Counted from the stretch's first letter, positions 8,722 through 17,642 are shown. The stretch: 64,000 nucleotides of DNA from Xanthobacteraceae bacterium (GCA_019635635.1 JAHBZB010000002.1:643204-707203), one strand, 5' to 3'. Program-made: numbers and translations. Notes: a model not told the origin generated them from the letters alone.

Positions 8722-10368
8722 TTAGCCTTTGCCGACCGGCAGCGTGACGTAGCGCGTGCCGCCCTGCGATTTCACACGAAGCAGGATGACGCTCTTGCCT
8801 TCGTTGCGCGCTTTGGCGATCGCATCGTTGAGGTCGCCGGGGCGTGTGACGCCGTTGCCGCCGATGTCGAGGATCACGTCGCCGGTACGCAAACCGCGCT
8901 CGCCGGCCGGGCCCTGGTTGTCGACGTCGGTGACGACGATGCCCTGCGAGCCCGCGCCATCGACATCGCGCGCCGGCGCGATCGAGATACCGAGTTGCGA
9001 CAGCGTGATCTCGCGCGAGGTGCGGTCGTCGTTGCGATCCTGACGGTCCATCCGGTCCTGCCGATCCATGCGGTCCTGACGGCTCTGCCGGTCGTTACGG
9101 TCGCCACGATCCATGCGGTCGCCGCGGCGGTCGTTGTCGAGACCGCGGTCCTCGTCACGACGCGGCGTGGCCTTGCGGTCGGGATTTTCCTTCTTGTCGA
9201 GCGCGGCCTGCTGCTGGTCGGGCAGCTTCGCAAGCTTCACCTCGATCAACTGCTCCTTGCCGTCGCGAAGCACTTTGATCTTCACGGTCGAGTCCGGACG
9301 GAAGCCCGCAATTTTGCGCTGGAGTTCGCGCACGGTCTTGATCGGCGTGCCGTCGACTTCGATGATGACGTCGCCCGACTTGATGCCGGCTGCGGCGGCG
9401 GGCAGATTCGGCTGCACTTCGCCGACCAGCGCGCCTTCCTGCGACTTCAGGTTCAGGCCTTCCGCGATCTCCGCCGTCACCGGCTGGATCTGTACGCCAA
9501 GATAGCCACGGGTGACGTGGCCGCTCTGGCGGAGTGCTGCGACCACCGAGGTCACGGTTTCCGACGGGATCGCGAAAGCGATGCCGATGTTGCCGCCGGT
9601 CGGGGAAACGATCGCGGTGTTAACGCCGATCACTTCGCCGGCAAGATTGAAGGTCGGGCCACCGGAGTTGCCGCGGTTCACCGCCGCGTCGATCTGGATG
9701 AAATCGTCATAGGCGTTCGCGCCGATGTCGCGGCCGCGCGCGGAGACGATGCCGGCCGTAACCGTGCCGCCGAGTCCGAACGGATTGCCGACCGCAAGCA
9801 CCCAGTCGCCGATGCGCGGCGCGGAAGGCGCAAGGCGCACCCACGGGAAATCGGTGCGGCCGTCGACCTTCAGGAGCGCGAGATCGGTGCGCGGATCGGT
9901 ACCGATCACCTTCGCTTTGTAGGTCTTGCCGTCGTCGGTCTGGATTTCGACTTCGTTCGCCTTTTCGATCACGTGGTTGTTCGTGACGATGAAGCCGTCG
10001 GCGGAAATGAAGAAGCCGGAGCCCTGCCCCTGCGCGCGGCGATGGCGCGGCATGCGGTTCGGGGCTTGATCGCCGAAGAAGCGGCGGAAGAAGCGTTCCA
10101 TATTCGGCGGCATGTCGCCGGACTGGTCGTCCGCCATGGTCTCGACGTCGCTCTTGGTGCGAACGCTGACGACCGCGGGCTTCACCTTGTCGACGATGTC
10201 GGCGAAGGAAAGCATGTTCGCGGGCTGATTGGTGACGATCTGGGCCTTCGCGGGAGTGACGAAGGAAACGATGCTGGAACCGGTCACGGCGAACGCCGCG
10301 ACTGTGGCGCCGATGACGGCACCTGCGACGATCGAGCGGCGTGCCGCGTGGTTACGTTGATCTGACAT
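8722..10368 (-). CDS. degP: Periplasmic serine endoprotease DegP/HtrA (Do family) with Arg/Asp-rich insert
   Basis: 548 residues. A signal/anchor helix near the N-terminus (AGAVIGATVAAFAVTGSSIV) is followed by a trypsin-like domain with the full triad: His in VTNNHVIE, Asp in PRTDLALLKV, Ser in NRGNSGGPTF. Two PDZ domains follow. The protein degrades or refolds misfolded envelope proteins in the periplasm. Between the PDZ domains is a strongly charged tract (about nt 9020-9190) built of DRMDRQ-like units that is not typical of the family. ATG 10368 was chosen over the in-frame TTG 10383 because GGAG precedes it at good spacing. The gene ends before a strong terminator. Confidence 0.93.
   Translation of the reverse strand: MSDQRNHAARRSIVAGAVIGATVAAFAVTGSSIVSFVTPAKAQIVTNQPANMLSFADIVDKVKPAVVSVRTKSDVETMADDQSGDMPPNMERFFRRFFGDQAPNRMPRHRRAQGQGSGFFISADGFIVTNNHVIEKANEVEIQTDDGKTYKAKVIGTDPRTDLALLKVDGRTDFPWVRLAPSAPRIGDWVLAVGNPFGLGGTVTAGIVSARGRDIGANAYDDFIQIDAAVNRGNSGGPTFNLAGEVIGVNTAIVSPTGGNIGIAFAIPSETVTSVVAALRQSGHVTRGYLGVQIQPVTAEIAEGLNLKSQEGALVGEVQPNLPAAAAGIKSGDVIIEVDGTPIKTVRELQRKIAGFRPDSTVKIKVLRDGKEQLIEVKLAKLPDQQQAALDKKENPDRKATPRRDEDRGLDNDRRGDRMDRGDRNDRQSRQDRMDRQDRMDRQDRNDDRTSREITLSQLGISIAPARDVDGAGSQGIVVTDVDNQGPAGERGLRTGDVILDIGGNGVTRPGDLNDAIAKARNEGKSVILLRVKSQGGTRYVTLPVGKG
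9027..9190 (-). repeat. Arg/Asp-rich degenerate short repeats inside degP
   Basis: The coding strand contains imperfect 9-18 bp repeats encoding units such as MDRQDR, DRGDRNDRQ and RQDRMD between the two PDZ domains. The tract is low complexity, mixed-charge and probably disordered. It is in frame and does not interrupt the catalytic or PDZ domains. Confidence 0.75.
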
Positions 10369-10461
10369 GGGGGTGGTCTCCAAGAATTCTTTGGCCCGCT
10401 GGGCGGGTCTCTATGGAGACGAACTTAAGCGCGCACGCCTTACGGCGAGGTCGCTGGGACA

Positions 10462-10486
10462 TTACGATTTCGTAAGGTCGTAAAAT
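10462..10486 (-). promoter_or_regulatory. Candidate operator upstream of degP (repeated TTACGA)
   Basis: Read on the minus strand, this stretch has two TTACGA direct repeats spaced 8 bp apart. The second also forms an inverted repeat with TCGTAA (10462-10467 and 10470-10475). It lies about 95 bp upstream of the degP ATG and just beyond the ccmH stop. A response-regulator site is plausible given the neighbouring OmpR-type gene, but this is only a pattern. Confidence 0.3.
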
Positions 10487-10498
10487 TTCAGGAAGGCT

Positions 10499-10951
10499 TC
10501 AGGAAAGCTCTTTCAGGCGGCGCTTTTCGGCGGCGGAAAGCGGCTTCAGTTCGGCCGCACGGCGGCGGCGAAAAAAGCGAAATAAAACAAGGACTCCCGC
10601 AAGCAACACGAATACGGGCGCAAGCCAAAGCAGCGCGTTCTGTGCGTTTTTCTCCGGCTCAAGCAGGACAAATTGCCCGTAACGCGCGACCAGAAACTCA
10701 CGGATTTGTGTATCGGTATCGCCCGCCGTGAGCCGCTCGCGGATCAGGATGCGCAGATCGCGTGCGAGCGGCGCGTCCGAATCGTCGATCGACTGGTTCT
10801 GGCAGACCATGCAGCGAATCGTGTGCGAGAGCGCACGCGCGCGCGCTTCGAGCGCCGTATCGCCCAGCACTTCGTCGGGCTGCACGGCAGCTACGGGCGC
10901 CGCCAGCGCGAGCGCGAAAAAAATGGCGAGCGCGATCCGTTTCACCTTCAC
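10499..10951 (-). CDS. ccmH: Cytochrome c maturation protein CcmH/CycL
   Basis: About 150 residues. A cleavable signal peptide (RIALAIFFALALAAPVAA) is followed by the family thiol motif CMVCQN in HTIRCMVCQNQSIDDSDA, which handles reduction of apocytochrome CXXCH before heme ligation. A C-terminal membrane anchor (LLWLAPVFVLLAGVLVLF) follows. The GTG start at 10951 overlaps the ccmF stop (GTGA, 10948-10951), so I reject the much longer frame opening at 11311, which is ccmF in another frame. It is the last gene of the ccmIEFH operon. Confidence 0.93.
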   Translation of the reverse strand: MKVKRIALAIFFALALAAPVAAVQPDEVLGDTALEARARALSHTIRCMVCQNQSIDDSDAPLARDLRILIRERLTAGDTDTQIREFLVARYGQFVLLEPEKNAQNALLWLAPVFVLLAGVLVLFRFFRRRRAAELKPLSAAEKRRLKELS

Positions 10952-12930
10952 TCCGCGGGCGCGATTGCGAATTTCTTGTTCGCCGCGCGTTTCGGAACGC
11001 CGATCCGGAGACGCCGGTCGGAAAGCGAGAACGTAGCGCCCAGCGCCATCACGACTCCACCGAGCCAGATCAGAAGCACGAAGGGCTTCCAGTAGGCGCG
11101 CAGCGCAACCGATTGATCGGGCGACGGGTCGCCTATGCTCAGATAAAGCTGGCTGAGGCCGAAAGTCTTGATCGCGGCTTCGGTGGTCTGCTGGCCGCGC
11201 ATGACGAAAATGCGCTTCGCCGGCGCAAGCTCCGCCACCGTGATGCCGTCGCGGCGGATGTCGAAGACGGCGGCGAGATCGCGGTAATTCGCACCCTTGC
11301 GTTCCGCCCATTGGCGGAAGCGAACATCGAAGTCGTAAATGCGGATCGCCTCGCCCGGCCGCACGGAAGCGATCTTCTCAACGCTCCAGCCGCCTTCGGC
11401 CGCGACGCCGAGCAGGGTCAGCCCGATTCCGATGTGGGCAAGCAAGGTGCCGAGCGACGCGCGTGGCAGACCAACTGCGCGCGTGAAGGATTCGGAGGCA
11501 GGTGCGCGAAAGAGCGCGATCCGCGTTGCGTATTCGATGATCGCACCCGCAATTGCAAATAGCGCGACGGAAAGCGCGATCATCGGATAAAGCGGCGCGC
11601 CGTTGATTGCGAAAACCGTAATCGCGCAAACGAGCGCCGCGAGGGCTGCGAGCGCCAATTTCTGTGCGACCGCCAGTGCGTCGCCGCGCTTCCACGCAAG
11701 CAGCGGCCCGGCAGGTATCACCGCAACCAGCAAAAGCGCGAGCGGGCCGACGGTCGCGTTGAAGAACGGCGCGCCGACCGAAATCTTCTCGCCGGTCACG
11801 AATTCCAGCATTAGCGGATAGAGCGTACCGACGAAGACGGTCGCGACGATTGCCGACAAAAAGAGATTGTTCAGAAGCAGCGCACCCTCGCGCGAGACCG
11901 GCGCGAAGATGCCTCCCGGCTTCAGTTCGGAGGCGCGCAGTGCGAACAGCGCGAACGAGCCGCCAACGAAGAAAATTAGAATGCAAAGGATAAAAGCGCC
12001 GCGCGCGGGATCACTCGCGAAGGTATGCACCGAGGTCAGGACGCCGGAGCGGACCAGGAACGTGCCGAGCAGCGAGAGCGAGAACGTCAGCAGCGCGAGC
12101 AGCACCGTCCAGATTTTCAGTGCGTCGCGCTTTTCCATCACCAGCGCGGAATGCAGCAGCGCGGTCGCGGCCAGCCATGGCATCAGCGAGGCATTCTCGA
12201 CCGGATCCCAGAACCAGTAGCCGCCCCAGCCGAGCTCGTAATAGGCCCAGTACGAGCCCATCGCGATGCCAAGCGTGAGAAAGAGCCACGCGACCAGCGT
12301 CCAGGGCCGCACCCAGCGCGCCCAGGCGGCGTCAATCCGCCCCTCGATGAGAGCTGCCACCGCAAAAGAAAACGCGACCGAACAGCCGACATAGCCGAGA
12401 TACAAGAGCGGCGGATGCAGCGCGAGGCCAATATCTTGCAGAACCGGGTTCAGCCCCTGCCCCTGTGCCGGTGCGATTTCGAGCCGAAGGAATGGATTGG
12501 AAGTCGTGAGAATAAAGAGAAGAAAGAATGCGGCGATCAGTCCCTGGATGCCGAGCACGTTGGCGCGCAGCCGCAGCGGCAGATTGCCGGCAAAGAGGCC
12601 GACGAGTGCGGAGAAGACCGCAAGCACGAGCGCCCAGAGCAGCATCGAGCCTTCGTGATTGCTCCAGACGCCGGTGAATTTATAGAGCAGCGGTTTTGCC
12701 GAATGCGAATTGGCATAGACATTCGCGACCGAGAAATCCGAGGTCACATATAAATAGGTAAGCCCGGCAAAGGACGCGCCGACGAAAACAAGCGTCGCGA
12801 AAGCGGTCGCAGGCCCCACTGCCATGACCCGCGCGTCGCTTTTCCACGCACCCCAAAGCGAGAAAAACGCCTGCGCTGCCGTCAGCGCAAACGCGATCGC
12901 GAGTGCCGCGTGCGAAAGCTCGGCGATCAT
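10948..12930 (-). CDS. ccmF: Cytochrome c heme lyase subunit CcmF/CycK
   Basis: 660 residues, strongly hydrophobic with many membrane helices. The tryptophan-rich WWD-type segment is visible (WGGYWFWDPVENASLMPWL), as is the VWSNHEGSMLLW region. CcmF with CcmH (and CcmI) transfers heme from holo-CcmE to apocytochrome c at the periplasmic face of the membrane. It overlaps ccmE upstream (ATGA, 12927-12930) and ccmH downstream (GTGA), showing tight translational coupling. Length and motifs are normal for the family. Confidence 0.96.
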   Translation of the reverse strand: MIAELSHAALAIAFALTAAQAFFSLWGAWKSDARVMAVGPATAFATLVFVGASFAGLTYLYVTSDFSVANVYANSHSAKPLLYKFTGVWSNHEGSMLLWALVLAVFSALVGLFAGNLPLRLRANVLGIQGLIAAFFLLFILTTSNPFLRLEIAPAQGQGLNPVLQDIGLALHPPLLYLGYVGCSVAFSFAVAALIEGRIDAAWARWVRPWTLVAWLFLTLGIAMGSYWAYYELGWGGYWFWDPVENASLMPWLAATALLHSALVMEKRDALKIWTVLLALLTFSLSLLGTFLVRSGVLTSVHTFASDPARGAFILCILIFFVGGSFALFALRASELKPGGIFAPVSREGALLLNNLFLSAIVATVFVGTLYPLMLEFVTGEKISVGAPFFNATVGPLALLLVAVIPAGPLLAWKRGDALAVAQKLALAALAALVCAITVFAINGAPLYPMIALSVALFAIAGAIIEYATRIALFRAPASESFTRAVGLPRASLGTLLAHIGIGLTLLGVAAEGGWSVEKIASVRPGEAIRIYDFDVRFRQWAERKGANYRDLAAVFDIRRDGITVAELAPAKRIFVMRGQQTTEAAIKTFGLSQLYLSIGDPSPDQSVALRAYWKPFVLLIWLGGVVMALGATFSLSDRRLRIGVPKRAANKKFAIAPAE

Positions 12931-13370
12931 TTCTTGCCGCCTTCGTTATGCTTCCAGACGCCTTTTTCCTTCAGCGCATCCACCACTTCGCGTGGCATGT
13001 AATATTCGTCGTGCTTGGCGAGGATCGTGCGCGCGGAGAACACGCCGTTCTCGAAGGTGCCTTCGGCGACGATACCCTGCTTCTCGCGGAAGAGATCGGG
13101 CAACATGCCGGAATAATGCACCGGCACGCTTTGCGCGCCGTCGGTCACGTCGAAGCGCACCTGTAAGCCTTCCTTGACGATCGAGCCTTCCTTCACGAGC
13201 CCGCCGATGCGCAGCCGCTTTCCGGCCGGCGGAGGATTGCGCACGAGTTCGCTCGGGCTTGCGAAAAACACGATGGACTCGCGCAGCGCCGAGAGCGTGA
13301 GCCCGGCCGCAAGCGCAAGCACGATGCCGGCAATCGCAATCAACGTAAGGCGGCGCTGCTTGCGGGTCAT
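12927..13370 (-). CDS. ccmE: Heme chaperone CcmE/CycJ
   Basis: 147 residues from the ATG at 13370, which overlaps the ccmI stop (ATGA, 13367-13370); the 16 extra codons upstream are ccmI sequence in another frame. There is one N-terminal membrane anchor (LTLIAIAGIVLALAAGLTLS), then the OB-fold domain with the heme-binding His/Tyr motif AKHDEYYMP. The protein carries heme covalently in the periplasm and hands it to CcmF/CcmH. Confidence 0.95.
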   Translation of the reverse strand: MTRKQRRLTLIAIAGIVLALAAGLTLSALRESIVFFASPSELVRNPPPAGKRLRIGGLVKEGSIVKEGLQVRFDVTDGAQSVPVHYSGMLPDLFREKQGIVAEGTFENGVFSARTILAKHDEYYMPREVVDALKEKGVWKHNEGGKK

Positions 13371-14185
13371 TGCTTCTTCTCGAGCAACATCAGGCGGCGC
13401 TGTGCCGGAATGCGCCATTGATCACGCGCGCCGGAAATCTCGACGATGCGGGTCCAGTATTTCCTTGCGATGTCGTGGGCGCCGTCCTGTTCGGCGGCAA
13501 GCCCGAGATAAAAAAGTGCTGCCGCGGATTTTTCATCCAGTGCGATTGCGCGTTCGAAGGCCGCTTTCGCCTCCGCGGAAATGCCGCCATGCGCGATCCT
13601 GAGCATCTCGCCGTAAGCGACTTCGCGTTCCGCGGTGCTGCCGAGCAGCCGGATCGCATTTTCCTGCGCGGCGATTGCGTCGCTGGTCCGCCCCGCGCGC
13701 AGATAGATCGGCGCGAGCAGTTCCCAGCCCTTGCCGTTCTCCGGTTCCTTTTCGACGCGCCCTTCAAGGCGCCCTATCAGAATGCCGATGTCCTGCTGCT
13801 CGACGGGGAGCGATAGACGCGCAGCGAGCGGCGCATCCGGAAATTCCGGCGCGCCGAGCGAGAGATAGAGAGAAAGTGCGAGCAGCGGGATTCCGGCCAG
13901 CGCGAAAACGGATGCGAGCCGGCGCCGGCCTGCCGAGGATTTCATGTCCGTTCCCTGCCCGGAAGCCGCCGCAAGCAGACGGCGCGACACCTCGAGTTTT
14001 GCGGCTTCGGCTTCGGAAGCCGGAAGCACACCGCGCTTCTCGTCGCGCCCGATTTCGGCGAGCTGGTCGCGATAGACGGAAAGGCCCGCGGCTTCCCCCG
14101 CGAGGCGGGGCGCGCGGGAAAGCGGCCACAACACCGCGAACACGGCGGCGGCGGTCATCAGCGCAAGCAGCGTCCAGAACAGCAT
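13367..14185 (-). CDS. ccmI: Cytochrome c biogenesis protein CcmI/CycH
   Basis: 272 residues. Two membrane helices (MLFWTLLALMTAAAVFAVLW and about residues 91-110) are separated by a cytoplasmic loop (YRDQLAEIGRDEKRGVL, typical of the family). They are followed by a periplasmic TPR domain (KGWELLAPIYLRAGRTSDAI, AALFYLGLAAEQDGA). It acts as the apocytochrome c chaperone for the CcmF/H complex and is the first gene of the ccmIEFH operon. It is somewhat shorter than the ~360-residue rhizobial CycH proteins I recall. Confidence 0.9.
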   Translation of the reverse strand: MLFWTLLALMTAAAVFAVLWPLSRAPRLAGEAAGLSVYRDQLAEIGRDEKRGVLPASEAEAAKLEVSRRLLAAASGQGTDMKSSAGRRRLASVFALAGIPLLALSLYLSLGAPEFPDAPLAARLSLPVEQQDIGILIGRLEGRVEKEPENGKGWELLAPIYLRAGRTSDAIAAQENAIRLLGSTAEREVAYGEMLRIAHGGISAEAKAAFERAIALDEKSAAALFYLGLAAEQDGAHDIARKYWTRIVEISGARDQWRIPAQRRLMLLEKKQ

Positions 14186-14250
14186 GATTTCACCCGGCGG
14201 CTGGTCCTAAAGCCGGGGCGGCATCAGGTCAAAAGGCTTATCCGCGCAGT

Positions 14251-14724
14251 TCAGCCCTGGACTTGTCTCCAGGTGCCGTCCGGGTTCCGGCAGGCAATAC
14301 CGCGCGCCGTCTGCGGCTGGCCGTTGATGTAAACGGTGTGGGTGTATTCGCGGCAGCGCTGATAGCTCTGATAGGCGTAAGGCGGGCCGGCGACGATGGT
14401 GCCGTAAGCGCCGCGGTCACCGCGCCAGCTAACCGGCGCGCCGGGGCCTTCGGCTTCGAGCGCGCGGACTTCCGCTTCATAGGCACGGCGGCGGTCCTCT
14501 TCGTCGAGCGCGTTTCCGATCGCGCCGCCGATCAGGCCGCCGATCAGGGCGCCCGCGATGACCCCGCCGGGGCCGTTGCGGGTCGTGGCGCCGATCAGGC
14601 CGCCGGTGAGCGCGCCGAGGAAAATGCCGTCCTGCGTGCGCGGGCCTGAGTCGCCCGAACAAGCACCGAGCGAAAGCGACAAGGCGCAGGCGACGCCCAC
14701 GAGCTTGGTTTTGATTTCCGGCAT
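14251..14724 (-). CDS. Glycine-zipper outer-membrane lipoprotein (17 kDa surface-antigen type)
   Basis: About 157 residues. The signal sequence ends in a lipobox (LSLSLGAC), so the mature protein is probably lipidated at that Cys. A glycine-zipper segment follows (GALTGGLIGA, GALIGGLIGGAIGNAL), then a C-terminal domain with an aromatic, Cys-containing end (YQRCREYTHTVYINGQ, GIACRNPDGTWR). This is the Rickettsia 17-kDa antigen/SmpA-like architecture. I chose ATG 14724 because the signal peptide begins there. It sits alone between feuQ and ccmI. The function is not known beyond envelope association. Confidence 0.8.
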   Translation of the reverse strand: MPEIKTKLVGVACALSLSLGACSGDSGPRTQDGIFLGALTGGLIGATTRNGPGGVIAGALIGGLIGGAIGNALDEEDRRRAYEAEVRALEAEGPGAPVSWRGDRGAYGTIVAGPPYAYQSYQRCREYTHTVYINGQPQTARGIACRNPDGTWRQVQG

Positions 14725-14823
14725 GAAAGGCCCCCACTCCATACAAAAAGGCACCGGCGTCCGCGCGCCGGGCGGGAATATGCCAGAAATGGGAGGAGAA
14801 ATCAGGCGAAAGCTAGGCCCCGG

Positions 14824-16200
14824 TTACGCGGCCGGCAGCATTAGTTCCGCACGCAACCCGCCGAGCGGCGATGCGCCCAAGGTCAGCGTGCCGCCATAGA
14901 GCTTTGCAAGTTCAAGCACGATGGAAAGGCCGAGGCCGGTGCCGGGTTTGCTCTCGTCCAGCCTGCGGCCACGATGCAGGACTTCCTCACGCTCGTCGGG
15001 TGCCAGCCCCGGCCCATCATCATCGACCTGAATACGCAGCGAGGGCGCGCTGCCGCCCTTGGGCGAACCCTGCACGAACATTTCGACGTCGACCCGGGAC
15101 GATGCCCATTTGCAGGCGTTATCGACAAGGTTGCCGACCATTTCCTCGAGGTCTTGCTGCTCGCCGCGAAACCGCGTCTCGGGATTGAGCTTGGCGTGCA
15201 AAGCAAGCCCCCGTTCGCGGTGAATCTTCTCCATGGTGCGCACCAGCATCTCGATCACCGGCGCGACTTCGATGGTGTTCGAAATCACGGCGACGCGCGC
15301 CGAAATGCGCGCGCGCTCGAGATGACGCTGCACCTGATCGCGCATCACGCCAAGCTGCTCGCGGACCTTTTCCGCGGTCTGTCCTTTCAGGTTCCGGCTC
15401 TCGTTCATCAGCACCGAAAGCGGCGTCTTCAACGCATGCGCAAGATTTCCGACATGGGTACGCGCGCGGTCCACGATCTCGCGGTTGCTCTCAAGCAACG
15501 CATTCACTTCGCGCGCGAGCGGCGCGACTTCTTTGGGGAAATCGCCCTGCAACCGCTCGGTTTCGCCGGAGCGGATCTCGGAAAGCGCTTCCGAAATCTT
15601 CTTCAGCGGCCGGAGGCCATAACGGATCTGGAACCAGATGATCGCGAGGAACGCGAGCCCGATGAAGCCGAAAGTAAGAAGCAGCGCGTCGTTGAAGCCG
15701 GAAACTTCGTCGTCGATTTCAAAGGAGTCGCCCGCGATCAGGAGCAGAAATTTTCCGTCGTCGCCGAGATCGAGAAAGCGTTCGACCGCGCGCAGCCGCT
15801 GGCCGTCCGGTCCCGGCAGATAGGCCTGACGCAAACCGCCATAGACCTGCGGCACGTTCAGGCTTTCGAGCGTAGGGAAGCCGCCGTCGGGAGTGGAGCG
15901 CGAATACTTCTTCTCCGGCTGGTCGCCGAGCCGCGTGATCTGCCAATACCAGCCCGACGACGGAATGAAGAACAACGGCTCGCCGAGCGTTTCCGGCTCG
16001 ATGGTCGGCGTCTTCGGGTTGTTCGCGATTTCGGCGACGATGTTGCGGAGATAGACGTTGATGCGCCGGTCGAAGGCGCGCTCGACCGCGTTGCGATAGA
16101 GCGACGAGAGCACGATCCCGATCACGACCAGCACGATCATGCTGACCGCGGTCGCGGAGAGAAAAAGCCGTCTTGCGAGCGATGGCGCCTTAGCGGGCAT
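14824..16200 (-). CDS. feuQ: Sensor histidine kinase, FeuQ-like
   Basis: 458 residues from ATG 16200, which overlaps the end of the regulator gene. An N-terminal membrane helix (FLSATAVSMIVLVVIGIVLS), a periplasmic domain and a second helix near residues 180-197 precede a HAMP region. HisKA (THVGNLAHALKTPLSVLMNE) and HATPase_c (NLVDNACKWASS, DDDGPGL, GTGLGLSIV) follow. The name rests on context: R. leguminosarum feuPQ is reported next to the cycHJKL operon and both affect iron uptake. PhoQ-like is the alternative label. It probably phosphorylates the regulator encoded upstream. Confidence 0.8.
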   Translation of the reverse strand: MPAKAPSLARRLFLSATAVSMIVLVVIGIVLSSLYRNAVERAFDRRINVYLRNIVAEIANNPKTPTIEPETLGEPLFFIPSSGWYWQITRLGDQPEKKYSRSTPDGGFPTLESLNVPQVYGGLRQAYLPGPDGQRLRAVERFLDLGDDGKFLLLIAGDSFEIDDEVSGFNDALLLTFGFIGLAFLAIIWFQIRYGLRPLKKISEALSEIRSGETERLQGDFPKEVAPLAREVNALLESNREIVDRARTHVGNLAHALKTPLSVLMNESRNLKGQTAEKVREQLGVMRDQVQRHLERARISARVAVISNTIEVAPVIEMLVRTMEKIHRERGLALHAKLNPETRFRGEQQDLEEMVGNLVDNACKWASSRVDVEMFVQGSPKGGSAPSLRIQVDDDGPGLAPDEREEVLHRGRRLDESKPGTGLGLSIVLELAKLYGGTLTLGASPLGGLRAELMLPAA

Positions 16201-16861
16201 CGGCGGGCGGCGAAAGCATATAGCCAAGGCCGCGAACGGTCTGGATCACATCGATGCCAAGCTTCTTGCGCAGCCGGCCGACGAAAACTTCGATCGTGTT
16301 GGAGTCGCGGTCGAAGTCCTGATCATACAAATGCTCGACCAGTTCGGTGCGCGAAACGACACGGCCGTTGTGATGCATGAGATAGGCGAGCAGACGGTAT
16401 TCGTGCGAGGTGAGCCGCACCGGATTGCCGTTCACCGAAACACGGCTCGAGCGGGTGTCCAGCGTCACTGGCCCGCAGGTCAGCTCGTTGGTCGCGTGTC
16501 CGGCAGAACGGCGCAGGAGCGCGCGGATGCGCGCGAGCACTTCTTCCATATGGAAGGGTTTTGCGACGTAATCGTCGGCGCCCGCGTCGAAGCCCTGCAC
16601 CTTGTCCGACCAGCGGTCACGCGCGGTAAGGATCAAAACCGGCATCATCTTGCCGTTCTCGCGCCAGCGCTCGAGCACCGAAATTCCGTCCAGCTTCGGC
16701 AAGCCGAGATCGAGCACGACCGCGTCGTAGGGCTCACTGTCGCCGAGGAAGTGCCCCTCCTCGCCGTCGGACGCGGTATCGACCGCGTAACCCGCGTCGG
16801 ACAAGGCCGTCACGAGCTGGCGGTTCAGGTCTGGATCGTCTTCAACGACAAGCAAACGCAT
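16190..16861 (-). CDS. feuP: OmpR-family response regulator, FeuP-like
   Basis: 223 residues. The receiver has EDDPD, phospho-acceptor Asp in DAVVLDLGLPKLDG and Lys in DDYVAKPF. The winged-helix domain has LTSHEYRLLAYLMHH and DSNTIEVFVGRLRKK. The segment GEEGHFLGDSEPYDAVVLD is strongly reminiscent of rhizobial FeuP. It overlaps feuQ by 11 bp. It lies upstream of the ccm operon on the same strand, separated by the lipoprotein gene. Targets in this organism are unknown; feuP in rhizobia is linked to iron and cyclic glucan export. Confidence 0.85.
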   Translation of the reverse strand: MRLLVVEDDPDLNRQLVTALSDAGYAVDTASDGEEGHFLGDSEPYDAVVLDLGLPKLDGISVLERWRENGKMMPVLILTARDRWSDKVQGFDAGADDYVAKPFHMEEVLARIRALLRRSAGHATNELTCGPVTLDTRSSRVSVNGNPVRLTSHEYRLLAYLMHHNGRVVSRTELVEHLYDQDFDRDSNTIEVFVGRLRKKLGIDVIQTVRGLGYMLSPPADAR

Positions 16862-16967
16862 GGTGATTCACTGGCGACTCGAATAGCCCTTCAATTCGGG
16901 CGGGAGTGTGCCACACGATCAGGCCAGACGGAAAATGAACCGCCGCTTAAGAAAAGCACGGTAAGCG

Positions 16968-17642
16968 CTATTCGAAGCCCTGGAAACTTGCGAACTCGCT
17001 CACATCGGCGCGAGGCGAGCGCCATTGGTTAATGGGCGCGGCTTCGTCGGCATAGCCGAGTGCGACGCCGCAGAACAACATGATGTCGGGGGGAAGTTCG
17101 AGGAAGCGGGACACGGTCTTGTGCCAGTAGGTCCAGGCTTCCTGCGCGCAGGTGTGGAGGCCGTAACCCCGCGCGAGAAGGAGCACATTCTGGATGTGCA
17201 TGCCGAGGTCCTGCCATTGCGGCGGACCCATGGTGCGGTCGAGCGAAAAGAAGACGCCGCACGGCGCGCCGAAGAACTCGAAGTTGCGGGCGAACTGGCG
17301 ATAGCGGCCCGGACGGTCTTCGCGCGGGATATCGATGCTCTGATAGAGCAACTCGCCGACCCTGAAGCGGCGCGCCTTGTACGGCTCCTTGAGCGGTGCC
17401 GGATAGACCTGATACTCGCCGCCTTCGGCGAGCGGCAATTCGTTGAGACGAGGGCGAATGAGCGCCTTCAATTCCTCGAGGCGCTTGCCCGCGACCGCGT
17501 GCACGATCCACGGCTGAAGATTGCCGCCGGACGGCGCACGTGCGGCACTTTGCAAAATCTCGCGGACGATCGTTTCGGGAACGGGCTTGGGAAGAAACGC
17601 CCGGCAGGAATAGCGGCTCTCGACCGCCTCACGGATGTGCAT
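16968..17642 (-). CDS. Nitroreductase-family FMN oxidoreductase
   Basis: 224 residues, normal for the family. The N-terminal SRYSCRAFLPKPVP and AARAPSGGNLQPW motifs bind FMN, and GMHIQNVLLLARGYGLHTCA is the usual dimer/active-site helix. These enzymes reduce nitroaromatics, quinones or flavins with NAD(P)H in the cytoplasm; the substrate cannot be read from sequence. It is a single gene between feuP and the phage-type cluster. Confidence 0.88.
   Translation of the reverse strand: MHIREAVESRYSCRAFLPKPVPETIVREILQSAARAPSGGNLQPWIVHAVAGKRLEELKALIRPRLNELPLAEGGEYQVYPAPLKEPYKARRFRVGELLYQSIDIPREDRPGRYRQFARNFEFFGAPCGVFFSLDRTMGPPQWQDLGMHIQNVLLLARGYGLHTCAQEAWTYWHKTVSRFLELPPDIMLFCGVALGYADEAAPINQWRSPRADVSEFASFQGFE

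Noticed and set aside
8581-10365. 594-residue open frame on the plus strand
   Set aside because: It lies opposite degP, which has all expected domains; the frame is rich in Arg/Asp/Ala/Val from GC-rich complement and has no known motif.
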